Assembly (NCBI RefSeq): GCF_003478505.1
Contig: NZ_QUFI01000018.1
Span: 1-64,000 of the forward strand
Reading direction: 5' to 3'
DNA: 64,000 bases
DNA from: Clostridium sp. AF27-2AA
GTDB taxonomy: Bacteria; Bacillota; Clostridia; Lachnospirales; Lachnospiraceae
Below are positions 42,607-51,596 of this stretch, piece after piece; the stretch's first letter is position 1; each line of letters begins with the position of its first letter. The notes under the pieces are model-generated. The model saw nothing but the letters and a program-made list of their open reading frames with translations, did not search any database and was not told the DNA's origin. The translations under genes and the position numbers were made by a program.

Positions 42607-44349
42607 TTAGCCTCTGTACCGGTTCAGCGCCGCAAATATTTCCTGAATTCTCGGCTTCGCCAGACCGCATGGCACATAGGAACCGGTCAGGCCGTCCCAG
42701 CCTTTTGTCTCAATCCGCTTTCGCAGTTCCGCCGCAATCTGCCGCAGATTTTTTCGCCCGTCTGTCAGCTGTTCCAGGGCGTAACAGGTCAGATAGGCCA
42801 GGGCAGAGGTCTGCTCGGAATCCGCCAGCTGTTCCACATAGCGCAGATCTACCGTCTCCCGGTCAATGGAGAAGGAATCACGGCCGAAGGTTTTCACTTT
42901 GCTGCGCTCCTGGGCACGATCACCACCACGGCCTCCTCTGCTGCGATCCGACCTGCCGTTCCGGTCATTCGTACCTGCCGTTCTTCCCGCCGCATACGTC
43001 TCCGCAAACGCCGGAACCGCAAATCCCGGTGCCTGGACTCTCGGCGCCTGATGTTCTTTGCACAGCGCTTTCACCTGCTCCGTGATCTCCACCGGCTTAT
43101 AGCAGTCCATCTGAATGATGTGGTCCGCGATGTAGAAGAACGCGCCGGAGCTTCCCGCTACCAGAATCGTAGATACACCAGCCTTTTCATACAGATCCCG
43201 GCCCCGCTCCAGAAATGGCGTGATCGGCTCTTTCTCCCGGCTGATGACCTGCTGCATGAAATCATCCCGCACCATAAAGTTAGTGGCGGAGGTATCTTCA
43301 TCAATCAAAAACAGCCTGCTTCCCGCCTCAATGCCTTCCAACACGCCTGCAGCCTGGGAGGTGCTTCCGCTGGCATCCGGCGTGGAAAAGTTTTTCGTGT
43401 CCTTGCCGTTGGGCAGGTCATTGATAAACAGGGAAATGTCAGTGTTGCGAATAGATCGCCCCTCCTCTGCCCGAAGCTTCACCGCGGTCTCATCCGCCAG
43501 GACAAATTCCCGTCCATCCCCCGCGATATGGTCATACACGCCCATCTGCAGAGCGGAAAGCAGCGTGGATTTTCCATGATAGCCGCCCCCCACGATCAGC
43601 GTAATGCCTGCCGGTACTGCCATGCCGTGAATCTCTCCGTGATGAGGCAGGATAAAGCTCTGCTCCATACTCTTCGGAGAAACAAAGGGAATGCTGTCTT
43701 TCATCGGCTGGTCGGAAACGCCGCTTTTTCTCGGCAGAATGGAACCGTTTGCCACAAAAGCTACCACATTCTTCTCTTTCATCTGGCGGCGCAGCTTTGT
43801 CTGGTCTTCTGCCAGCCATACCGCCGCCTGCAGCGCTTTCCGATCCAGATTTTTTGCGAAAAAACTTTTTTCCGCTGCTTTCGGCAGAAAATCAAAGAGA
43901 ATCTTCTCCAGTCCGCCTGCGTCAATGGTTCTTCCAAAAGCCGGAAAACCGACGTGGAAACGCACGGTAATGGTGTCACGGCTGATCTCACAGGCGCTGC
44001 GCTCTAAGACCTCCTGGCCGCACCGGCTGATGGAAATCAGGCCGCTCTTGCCTGAGCCCTTTGCCTGAAAACTGAACCGCTCCGTCTGGGCAGAAAATAA
44101 TCTTGTCAGGTGATCCTGCAGCGCAATGCGTTTGCATTCCTGATCCCGCATTTCTTCAGAAAATCCGGACAGTTTCCACGGGATTTCCAGATGAACAGAA
44201 GACGGGGACGCAAAGGGGTCTCCTTGTACATGGTCGATCACCAGCGCGTAATTCCCAAACTGGTATGCCCCGGACAGGGATTTGTAAGCCGGATAGCTTT
44301 TATGGTCAATGGAGCGCAGCATCGTGCGCAGTTCATTCGATGATTTCAT
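42607..44349 (-). CDS. Predicted ABC-class ATPase (single-chain, non-transporter)
   Basis: This 580-residue protein belongs to the ABC_ATPase family (COG3044-like), soluble proteins of unknown role. The nucleotide site is GGGYHGKSTLLSAL (Walker A variant GxxxxGKST, about residue 255). The Walker B/D-loop region is SRLFLIDEDTSATNFM (about 345). The insertion REKEPITPFLERGRDLYEKAGVS is typical of the family. Near residue 460 there is a low-complexity stretch rich in Arg, Gly and Asp. The frame extends 37 codons upstream, but the ATG at 44349 has a GAGGAG site. No partner gene defines its task. Confidence 0.88.
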   Translation of the reverse strand: MKSSNELRTMLRSIDHKSYPAYKSLSGAYQFGNYALVIDHVQGDPFASPSSVHLEIPWKLSGFSEEMRDQECKRIALQDHLTRLFSAQTERFSFQAKGSGKSGLISISRCGQEVLERSACEISRDTITVRFHVGFPAFGRTIDAGGLEKILFDFLPKAAEKSFFAKNLDRKALQAAVWLAEDQTKLRRQMKEKNVVAFVANGSILPRKSGVSDQPMKDSIPFVSPKSMEQSFILPHHGEIHGMAVPAGITLIVGGGYHGKSTLLSALQMGVYDHIAGDGREFVLADETAVKLRAEEGRSIRNTDISLFINDLPNGKDTKNFSTPDASGSTSQAAGVLEGIEAGSRLFLIDEDTSATNFMVRDDFMQQVISREKEPITPFLERGRDLYEKAGVSTILVAGSSGAFFYIADHIIQMDCYKPVEITEQVKALCKEHQAPRVQAPGFAVPAFAETYAAGRTAGTNDRNGRSDRSRGGRGGDRAQERSKVKTFGRDSFSIDRETVDLRYVEQLADSEQTSALAYLTCYALEQLTDGRKNLRQIAAELRKRIETKGWDGLTGSYVPCGLAKPRIQEIFAALNRYRG

Positions 44350-44371
44350 GGCATATCTCCTCACATGCGTT

Positions 44372-44455
44372 TGCCGGACGCCTGACAACGGATTATTCCT
44401 GCTGTTTGCATGACATACAAACAACCGGCATTTTCCACTGTACAAACGTCCGGCA
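44372..44455. repeat. Nested inverted repeats between the ATPase and oxidoreductase genes
   Basis: TGCCGGACG (44372-44380) and CGTCCGGCA (44447-44455) form a 9-bp outer stem. Inside, TGTTTG-ATG and CAT-CAAACA (44403-44423) form a second hairpin. The inner part resembles the first hairpin at 31694 read on the other strand (GGTTGTT and GCAAACAGC words). No T-run follows. Confidence 0.55.
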
Positions 44456-44471
44456 GACATTTTCCGATTCT

Positions 44472-45845
44472 TTATAATGTTTCCGCGATCTTTCTCGCTA
44501 CATACACACCACTTGCGGATGCGTGGGACAGGGAATGGGTCACGCCACTGCCATCACCGATGATGTAAAGGCCTTTGTGGCGGCTCTCCAGGTTCTCATC
44601 CACATCTACTTCCATGTTGTAGAATTTGACCTCCACGCCGTACAGCAGGGTATCGTCATTGGCAGTACCAGGCGCGATCTTATCCAGGGCGTAGATCATC
44701 TCAATGATGCCGTCCAGAATACGCTTTGGCAGCACCAGGCTTAAGTCGCCCGGAGTTGCGGAAAGGGTCGGCATGAACATGTTTTCCTCGATACGTTTCT
44801 GGGTGCTTCGTCTTCCGCGCACCAGGTCACCGAAACGCTGTACGATGACACCGCCGCCCAGCATGTTGGAAAGACGGGCGATGCTCTCACCGTAGCCGTT
44901 GCTGTCCTTAAACGGCTCGGAGAAGTGCTTGGATACCAGCAGCGCGAAGTTGGTGCACTCGGTCTGCTTGGCCGGATCCTCGTAGCTGTGGCCATTTACA
45001 GTCACGATGCCGTTGGTGTTTTCATTTACCACGATGCCGCGCGGGTTCATGCAGAAGGTACGCACGTTATCCTCAAACTTCTCAGTACGGTATACGATCT
45101 TGCTCTCGTAAAGCTCATCCGTCAGATGGGAGAACAGTACCGCTGGAAGTTCCACGCGAACGCCCAGATCCACACGGTTGGACTTGGTCGGGATCTCAAG
45201 CTCCTTACAGATATGCTCCATCCATTTGCTTCCGCTTCTTCCTACGGAAACAATACATTTCTTACAGTCATAGGAGGTCTCACCCACCCATACCCGGTAG
45301 ATTCCGTCCTCAAGGCTCTCAATATGGGTAACCGGGGATTCAAAGTAGAAATCCACCTGATCCTTTAACTCATCGTAAAGCTGGCCTAATACAACCAGAT
45401 TGATGTCGGTTCCCAGATGGCGCACAGATGCATCCAACAGCTTTAAACGGTTCTGGATGCAGACCTTCTTTAAGCTGGTTCCTGCGGTAGAGTACATTTT
45501 GGTGTCCTCGCCCCCGTGGGCCATATTGATCTCGTCCACATATTCCATAAGCTCAGTCGCTGCTTTTTTGCCGATGTACTCATACAGAGTACCGCCAAAA
45601 TCGTTGGTAATGTTGTATTTACCATCGGAGAACGCGCCCGCTCCGCCGAATCCGCTCATAATAGAGCAGGATTTACATTTGACGCAGGCTTTGATCTTGT
45701 CACCGTCAATCGGGCAGTGACGCTTCTTTAAGGTGTAGCCGGAATCAAAAACCGCAATTTTTTTGCCTCCGCACTTCTTTGTCAGCTCATACGCAGAGTA
45801 AATTCCCCCCGGGCCTGCGCCCACAATAATCACATCATATTTCAT
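44472..45845 (-). CDS. FAD-dependent oxidoreductase of unknown substrate (COG2509-like)
   Basis: This 457-residue flavoprotein has an N-terminal Rossmann FAD site (VIIVGAGPGGIYSAYEL), a cysteine-rich segment (HCPIDGDKIKACVKCKSCS, about residues 44-62) followed by SGFGGAGAFSDGKYN, and a C-terminal FAD motif GLYIIGDGSGVTHSLSHASASG. These features mark the uncharacterised FAD-dependent dehydrogenase group found in many anaerobes. The four closely spaced cysteines could hold a metal or disulfide relay. The start at 45845 has a GAAGGAG site. Its substrate is unknown and the neighbours do not decide it. Confidence 0.88.
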   Translation of the reverse strand: MKYDVIIVGAGPGGIYSAYELTKKCGGKKIAVFDSGYTLKKRHCPIDGDKIKACVKCKSCSIMSGFGGAGAFSDGKYNITNDFGGTLYEYIGKKAATELMEYVDEINMAHGGEDTKMYSTAGTSLKKVCIQNRLKLLDASVRHLGTDINLVVLGQLYDELKDQVDFYFESPVTHIESLEDGIYRVWVGETSYDCKKCIVSVGRSGSKWMEHICKELEIPTKSNRVDLGVRVELPAVLFSHLTDELYESKIVYRTEKFEDNVRTFCMNPRGIVVNENTNGIVTVNGHSYEDPAKQTECTNFALLVSKHFSEPFKDSNGYGESIARLSNMLGGGVIVQRFGDLVRGRRSTQKRIEENMFMPTLSATPGDLSLVLPKRILDGIIEMIYALDKIAPGTANDDTLLYGVEVKFYNMEVDVDENLESRHKGLYIIGDGSGVTHSLSHASASGVYVARKIAETL

Positions 45846-45955
45846 GCACACAAAACTCCTTCTTTTTTTATTCCCGTTTTTAATGCCGGGCATAAAAACA
45901 GAGAATCCACTGGATTCCCTGTTCTTACATACTGTTTCAGTTGCTCTGCAAAATC

Positions 45956-46408
45956 TTAAAAATACTTCTTGCTGCCCCAGAGGTTCGCTTTTTTTAAATC
46001 CCGGTACTCGTTGTAGGCCTTTTCCAGAATCTGCTTCTCATTTGAGAACTTCAGAAGGTGGTAAGCCTCATAAAACTTGTAATAACCGGAATCCACAAAA
46101 TGCTCTTCCCGTTGTGGTTTACTGTAATAGCTGTCCGCCATCATCAGATACCAGTGTACGTCTTTTTCCACCATATCCTGCGGCGTATTGAAGGAATAGG
46201 AGCTCTTCCCGATATATTTGATAATGGAAGCGCTCACGCCGGTCTCTTCTTTTACTTCCCGAAGAGCCGTTTCTTTATACTCCTCCCCTGCTTCTACAGT
46301 TCCCTTTGGAAGGACCCAGCCCTCGTACTTGTTCTTGTAATTCTTATAAAGGACCAGGATCTTGCCGCGAAATATAACCACACCTCCACAGCTCGTTGCT
46401 TCTATCAT
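45956..46408 (-). CDS. NUDIX hydrolase
   Basis: This 150-residue enzyme has a complete Nudix box G-x5-E-x7-REV-x-EE-x-G: GTVEAGEEYKETALREVKEETG (about residues 35-56). Opening IEATSCGGVVIFRGKILVL and WVLPKGTVE resemble Ap4A-hydrolase-like Nudix proteins. It hydrolyses a nucleoside diphosphate linked to another moiety; the exact substrate is open. An AGGAGGAATTGC site supports the start at 46408. It lies 120 bases after the molybdenum hydroxylase operon and is likely separate. Confidence 0.9.
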   Translation of the reverse strand: MIEATSCGGVVIFRGKILVLYKNYKNKYEGWVLPKGTVEAGEEYKETALREVKEETGVSASIIKYIGKSSYSFNTPQDMVEKDVHWYLMMADSYYSKPQREEHFVDSGYYKFYEAYHLLKFSNEKQILEKAYNEYRDLKKANLWGSKKYF

Positions 46409-46528
46409 TGCAATTCCTCCTGTTGTACCGTGCAATAAGCACAGCTTTGGTGTGTCACACAGACTGGTTTAAGTATACCTCTATTTCGGGTAAGTTGCAA
46501 GTTTCTTATTCTGTTACTTCCATAAACT

Positions 46529-48814
46529 TTATTTGTGCAGTTCTTTAAAGATTTTCTCCGGAGTGATCGGCAGTTCCCGGATCTGCACGCCGGTGGCATT
46601 TGCCACGGCCGCCGCAATTGCCGGAGACGGCGTATTGATGACAACCTCACCGATGGATTTGACTCCAAACGGACCGGTCGGCTCGTAGCTGCTTTCAAAT
46701 TCAACCCGGATATTTCCCACATCCACGCGGGTCGGAAGCTTGTACTGCATGAAGGAATTCTCATACACCTGGCCCTTTTCGGAACGGGTCACATCCTCAA
46801 ACATTGCCATGCCGATACCCTGTCCAAGACCTCCCTCCGTCTGTACCCGGGCAATTGCCGGGTTGATCGGGGTTCCGCAGTCTACCACAGCCACATAATT
46901 GACCAGCTCAAAATCACAGGTTTCCTGATCCATCTCAATCTCAGCCATACCAACCATGAACGGAGGCGGAGATACCGGTGAGGAATGGCTTTCGGTCACC
47001 TCAAGAGCCTTCCCGTTATTCGCCATGGCACGGTTTCCGATATCCTTTAAGCTGATGGAAGCCGAACCGTCCTTTGCGAATACCTGCTCACCGTCAAAAT
47101 CCACCTCTTCCGGTGCCTTCTCCAGATACTCCGCTCCCTTCTCGGTGATCAGGCGGATCATGGATTTGGATGCCTTCACGGCAGCCATACCGGTTAAGTA
47201 AGCGGTACTGGACGCATAGGAACCGGAATCATACGGAGAAACATCCGTATCCACACCATGGGACACAATGTTTTCCAGATCACAGCCCAGCACGTCTGCC
47301 GCGATCTGGGCCAGCGTGGTATCACAGCCGGTACCCATATCTGACGCACCGATCATCATGGTATAAAAGCCGTCATCGTTCAGCTTTAAGGTAATGGAGC
47401 CCACATCCACACCGGAAATAGAGGAGCCCTGCATGCACATGGCAACGCCTACCGAACGGACTTTTCCGTTACCCATGTCGCGGCACGGATATTTTTCATC
47501 CCAGTGCATCAGCTCCTTTGCTCTTGCCATGCAGCGGTCCAGAGCACAGCTGTTGGCGGTTTCGCCGTAGTAAGCCGGCATCAGATCGCCCTCGTGTACC
47601 ATATTTTTCTCACGGATCACGGTCGGATCCATCTGAAGTTCCCGTGCCAGCTCGTTGACTGCGGACTCCAGCGCAAACACACCCTGGGTCGCGCCGTAAC
47701 CGCGGTACGCGCCTGCTGACATGGTATTCGTATAAACAACATCATAGCAGAATCGGTAAGCCTTCGGCGTGGAATAAATCGGAATAGACTTATGGCCGGA
47801 CAGACCTACGGTAGTCGGGCCATGCTCACCGAATGCTCCGGTATTGGACAATGTGTACAGATCAATGGCCTGAAAAATTCCATTTTCATCCGCACCCAGG
47901 CGCACATGTACCTCCATCTCGTGACGCGGGGAAGAAGCGATCTGGGATTCATAGCGGGTGTAGACCAGCTTGGCCGGTTTTCCTGTCTTCCAGGTTACCA
48001 GCGCCGGGTAAACCTCCGTAACCACCGTCTGCTTTGCACCAAATCCGCCGCCGATCCTCGGCTTGAGCACACGGACCTTAGACTTCGGGATATCCAGCGC
48101 GTGAGCTACGATACGGCGCACATGGAACGGGATCTGCGTGGAGGATGTCACGTTTAAGCGTCCGTAAGCGTCCATGGAGGTAAAGGTCCGGAAGGTCTCC
48201 ATCATTGCCTGCTGATTCGCTTTCACATGATACGTGCGGTCAATAACATGGGCACAGTCTGCCAGGATCGCATCCACATCACCATTGCTGTCCTGCGCAG
48301 AGGCACAGAGGTTGCGCTTATTGTCGGCGCCAACCGGGCACAGGCTCTTCCAGCTGTCCTCCGGATGTACCAGGATCGGGTTATCCTTTGCAGTGTGGAA
48401 GTCCAGCACCGGCTCCAGCACCTGGTACTTTACTTTGATAAGACGCAGAGCCTTATCCACTGCTTCTTCCGTCTCACCGGCCACAATTGCCACTGCATCA
48501 CCTACAAAACGGACTCTCTGGTCCAGGATCAGGCGGTCATACGGGCTTGGCTCCGGGTAGGTCTGGCCCGCCATGGTAAAACGCTTCTGGGAACAGTCCT
48601 GATACGTCAGGATCGTCTCAATCCCCTCTACCTTTAATGCTCTGGAAAGATCGATCTCCTCAATCAGCGCATGCGCATGAGGACTGCGCAGAAGCTTCAC
48701 GATGAGACAATCCTTCGGAGCGATATCATCGGTATAAAGCGGTTTTCCGGCGAGGAGTGCCTTTGCGTCTTTCTTGATCACAGACATGCCTACATATCTA
48801 TTCTTCGCTTCCAT
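46529..48814 (-). CDS. Xanthine dehydrogenase-family molybdenum subunit
   Basis: This 761-residue large subunit carries the molybdopterin cofactor. Family landmarks are RIGGGFGAKQTV, the AYRGYGATQGVFALESAVNELA segment and TEGGLGQGIGMAMFEDV, where the Glu of the EGG motif is the expected catalytic base. Its opening RYVGMSVIKKDAKALLAGKPLYTDDI is typical of clostridial hydroxylases. It oxidises a heterocycle such as a purine; xanthine itself is only one possibility. It is the last gene of a three-gene operon with the iron-sulfur and FAD subunits, at 3-base spacing. No cofactor-maturation genes lie nearby. Confidence 0.92.
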   Translation of the reverse strand: MEAKNRYVGMSVIKKDAKALLAGKPLYTDDIAPKDCLIVKLLRSPHAHALIEEIDLSRALKVEGIETILTYQDCSQKRFTMAGQTYPEPSPYDRLILDQRVRFVGDAVAIVAGETEEAVDKALRLIKVKYQVLEPVLDFHTAKDNPILVHPEDSWKSLCPVGADNKRNLCASAQDSNGDVDAILADCAHVIDRTYHVKANQQAMMETFRTFTSMDAYGRLNVTSSTQIPFHVRRIVAHALDIPKSKVRVLKPRIGGGFGAKQTVVTEVYPALVTWKTGKPAKLVYTRYESQIASSPRHEMEVHVRLGADENGIFQAIDLYTLSNTGAFGEHGPTTVGLSGHKSIPIYSTPKAYRFCYDVVYTNTMSAGAYRGYGATQGVFALESAVNELARELQMDPTVIREKNMVHEGDLMPAYYGETANSCALDRCMARAKELMHWDEKYPCRDMGNGKVRSVGVAMCMQGSSISGVDVGSITLKLNDDGFYTMMIGASDMGTGCDTTLAQIAADVLGCDLENIVSHGVDTDVSPYDSGSYASSTAYLTGMAAVKASKSMIRLITEKGAEYLEKAPEEVDFDGEQVFAKDGSASISLKDIGNRAMANNGKALEVTESHSSPVSPPPFMVGMAEIEMDQETCDFELVNYVAVVDCGTPINPAIARVQTEGGLGQGIGMAMFEDVTRSEKGQVYENSFMQYKLPTRVDVGNIRVEFESSYEPTGPFGVKSIGEVVINTPSPAIAAAVANATGVQIRELPITPEKIFKELHK

Positions 48815-48817
48815 GGT

Positions 48818-49276
48818 TTACGCCTCCTTCTTCCGGTTTAAATATTTTTCCAGGGCGCGGAGCTGGCCGGCGTATCCGGTACAGCGGCAGAGATTTCCTG
48901 CCAGATACTCCCGCACCTCTTCCATAGTCGGTTTTACCAGTTCCCGTTCCATAGCCAGTACATTCATAATGAAACCAGGACTGCAGAAACCGCACTGGTC
49001 CGCGCCTTCTCTTGCCAGAAAATCAGCAAATTCCTCTGACTCTTTCTGAAGGCCCTCCAGAGTTGTAACCTCATGTCCGTCGGCTCTGGCAGCAAGAACA
49101 GAGCAGGAAAGCACCGGCTTTCCATCCAGCCACACCGTGCAGAGTCCGCAGTTTGAAGTTTCGCAGCCACGCTTTACACTGTAGCAGCCCTTTTCCCGGA
49201 CCAGATCCAGAAGCAGGGTATCTGCCTTGATCTCAGCCTCGATTTTTTTTCCGTTTAATGTCAGTCTGATTTTCAT
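48818..49276 (-). CDS. Xanthine dehydrogenase-family [2Fe-2S] subunit
   Basis: This 152-residue electron-transfer subunit holds two [2Fe-2S] clusters. The plant-type ferredoxin cluster uses GCETSNCGLC and a later Cys in PVLSC; the helical domain uses QCGFCSPGF and LCRCTGY. Electrons pass from the molybdenum subunit to the FAD subunit. The frame extends 6 codons beyond the ATG at 49276, but MKIRLTLNGK is the usual start. It is spaced 1 base after the FAD subunit gene and 3 bases before the molybdenum subunit gene. Confidence 0.94.
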   Translation of the reverse strand: MKIRLTLNGKKIEAEIKADTLLLDLVREKGCYSVKRGCETSNCGLCTVWLDGKPVLSCSVLAARADGHEVTTLEGLQKESEEFADFLAREGADQCGFCSPGFIMNVLAMERELVKPTMEEVREYLAGNLCRCTGYAGQLRALEKYLNRKKEA

Positions 49277-49277
49277 G

Positions 49278-50054
49278 CTATGCCTCCTCCCCACTTAACT
49301 GCTCCATGAGCCTTCTCACATAAATTTCCGCCAGAGACTTCCGGTAATCCGCGCTGCCCCGCAGGTTGTCTCCAAATGAGAACATGCTGACTGCTTCCTC
49401 TGCCTGCGCGGAAAGCTCACATCCGGTTTGGACCGGACGTGTTACCAGTGCCGCCTTAGACGGTCTCGCGCCAACGGAAATATACCACATGTCATCCTTC
49501 TTTGCCGCTGCGACGGCAATCAGCGGAAAATCTGTTTTGGAACGCCGCTGGCTGGCATAGGCTGCTTTTCTGCCATCCTTTTTGATGATGATGCGCACCA
49601 GAATATCCCGGCTGTACTTCATCTTCGCAAATTCTTCCAGAGATACGGTTCCGCCCTTGTAAAGCTCAACATAGCTGTCCAGAACCATCATGCAGGTAAG
49701 AATATCAGAAAAGCCGAAGCGTCCGAAAACACTGCCTCCCACAGTCGCGCTGTTGCGGAACTGGGTTCCAACGATCCAGCGGGTACACTCACGAAATGCG
49801 CCGTCAAAGTACTGATTTAAGCCTTTATGAAGCTCTAACTGCCGCAGGCTGCACATACAGCCAATTCTGAATTCATCTTCTGTCTCCTCGATCTGATCCA
49901 GACCCAGACCACTTAAGTCAATCACCGTATTCCGGTTCCCGCTGCTCATTTTCAACCACATCATACCGCCTGCCAGAACGTTGCTTCTCTTCTGGTTCAG
50001 CTCATATGCCTGTTCCAGGCTTTCCGCCTTCACATACTCCTTTGCATGAAACAT
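49278..50054 (-). CDS. Xanthine dehydrogenase-family FAD subunit
   Basis: This 258-residue subunit binds FAD, with VLAGGMMWLKM in place of the usual AGGTDLL and ATVGGSVFGRFGFSDILT in place of the ATVGGNI-x5-GD motif. It is about 30 residues shorter than classical XdhB/CoxM, which is common in Clostridia. It is first in the operon, with an AAAGGAGGAATCGC site, and passes electrons to NAD or another acceptor. The altered FAD motifs leave the acceptor uncertain. Confidence 0.88.
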   Translation of the reverse strand: MFHAKEYVKAESLEQAYELNQKRSNVLAGGMMWLKMSSGNRNTVIDLSGLGLDQIEETEDEFRIGCMCSLRQLELHKGLNQYFDGAFRECTRWIVGTQFRNSATVGGSVFGRFGFSDILTCMMVLDSYVELYKGGTVSLEEFAKMKYSRDILVRIIIKKDGRKAAYASQRRSKTDFPLIAVAAAKKDDMWYISVGARPSKAALVTRPVQTGCELSAQAEEAVSMFSFGDNLRGSADYRKSLAEIYVRRLMEQLSGEEA

Positions 50055-50108
50055 GCGATTCCTCCTTTGTCACTCCTAAAAACTTTGTGTAGCGTTATAT
50101 CACCATTT

Positions 50109-51596
50109 TCATCTTGAAAAATAGGTATCAAAAATACTTTTTGCGATCGGCGCGGCCACATGACCGCCCGATCCGGCCTCCTCCACCAGTACCGTGACTA
50201 CCAGTTTCGGATCCTCTGCCGGGGCAAACCCGGTAAACCATGCATGGGTCTCTTTTCCGGTCTCAAACTCCGCAGATCCGGTCTTTCCGGCTACGGAATA
50301 AGCATCGGTACGGACACCGGAACCGGTTCCATCCGTCACAACGCTCCGCATGAACATGGAAAGCGTGGAGGCCTCCTGCGAGGTCATCAGATTTCCATAA
50401 GCGGAAGGCAGATATTTCTTTACTTCCTCTCCCGCCGCAGATTCCACGTGATCGATCAGATATGGTTTCATCAGCGTACCGCCATTCGCTATGGCCGCTG
50501 TGATCATAGCGTTGTGCAGTGGCGTCATCTGGGTGTTTCCCTGGCCAATAGCGGTCTGCAGCCGTTCCCAGTCTGAAGCCCCTGGTCCCATGGCATATGA
50601 GCTCTTGCTATATGCCAGAGACATCGGAAGGTCTTTATTAAACAACAATTCTCCGCAGGTATTCTGCATCTGCCCGAGATCCATGGTAAGACCGAGGCTT
50701 GCAAAAGCGCCATTGCAGGAATTCGCAAATGCCTGCAAAAGCGACTGATGGCCGTGGGCATTCCCATGATAACAGGAAATCCTGTAATCTCCGGCCTCAT
50801 AGCTGCCGTCACAGTCAAAAGTAAACCCCTCCCAGGTATCCGGATGCTCCCGGATATATTCCAGAAGCGTCACGATCTTAAAGGTTGATCCCGGTGGATA
50901 CACACCCTGTGCGGCACGATTGAGAAGCTGTGCCTCAGTATTGTCCCCGGAGATCAGGCTCTCCCACTGGCTGCTCAGCTGATTCGGGTCAAAGCCCGGC
51001 TTGGAAACCATGGCGAGGATCTTGCCTGTGTCCGGCTCCATCACCACGACAGCGCCCCTGCGGTCACCCAGCGCGTCGGAAGCCGCCTGCTGCAGCCCCA
51101 CATCCAGCGTAGTCACCACCTGGTCTCCCAGATTTTTCGCATCGGATAACTCGTTGACGGCCTGCTCTACCAGATTCATGTGGGAACTTAACAGATAAAA
51201 GTTCGCCAGAGATTCCAGGCCGGTCTTGCCCTGGTCGGAATAGCCCACCACATGGGCAAACAGGCTTCCATACGGGTATTCCCGCACCTCTGTCCCATCT
51301 TCTGCCACATTGGTCTTCGCCAGTACCGTGCCGTCATTGCTTAAAATCTCTCCGCGGATGATCCGGTCAGAAAAACTGTCCAGACGCGCATTATAGGAAT
51401 TGTTGATGACCGTCTCACTCTGCACCTGCAGAAAATAGCCGAAATAGCCCATCAGACCAACAAACAGGCCTACCATAATATAGGTCACAAACAAAATACT
51501 CTTATCTGCCTTCTGTCCTGCCACTTTTCTTCCGGCTGTCCGTTTTTCTGTTGTTTTCTTTTCAGTCGAATTTTTCTTCATAGTCCTCCTCATCAT
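50109..51596 (-). CDS. Class B penicillin-binding protein (transpeptidase)
   Basis: This 495-residue protein has a basic head, one membrane helix (about 34-55), a pedestal region and a transpeptidase domain with SxxK in PPGSTFKI (about residue 238), SxN in NSCNGAF (about 292) and KTG in VAGKTGSAEFETG (about 440). It cross-links peptidoglycan. It overlaps the SEDS gene by 35 bases, so polymerase and transpeptidase are made together, as in the RodA-PBP2 or FtsW-PbpB pairs. It is shorter than typical PBP2 and lacks PASTA domains. The start is uncertain between the ATGs at 51596, 51593 and 51581. Confidence 0.92.
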   Translation of the reverse strand: MMRRTMKKNSTEKKTTEKRTAGRKVAGQKADKSILFVTYIMVGLFVGLMGYFGYFLQVQSETVINNSYNARLDSFSDRIIRGEILSNDGTVLAKTNVAEDGTEVREYPYGSLFAHVVGYSDQGKTGLESLANFYLLSSHMNLVEQAVNELSDAKNLGDQVVTTLDVGLQQAASDALGDRRGAVVVMEPDTGKILAMVSKPGFDPNQLSSQWESLISGDNTEAQLLNRAAQGVYPPGSTFKIVTLLEYIREHPDTWEGFTFDCDGSYEAGDYRISCYHGNAHGHQSLLQAFANSCNGAFASLGLTMDLGQMQNTCGELLFNKDLPMSLAYSKSSYAMGPGASDWERLQTAIGQGNTQMTPLHNAMITAAIANGGTLMKPYLIDHVESAAGEEVKKYLPSAYGNLMTSQEASTLSMFMRSVVTDGTGSGVRTDAYSVAGKTGSAEFETGKETHAWFTGFAPAEDPKLVVTVLVEEAGSGGHVAAPIAKSIFDTYFSR

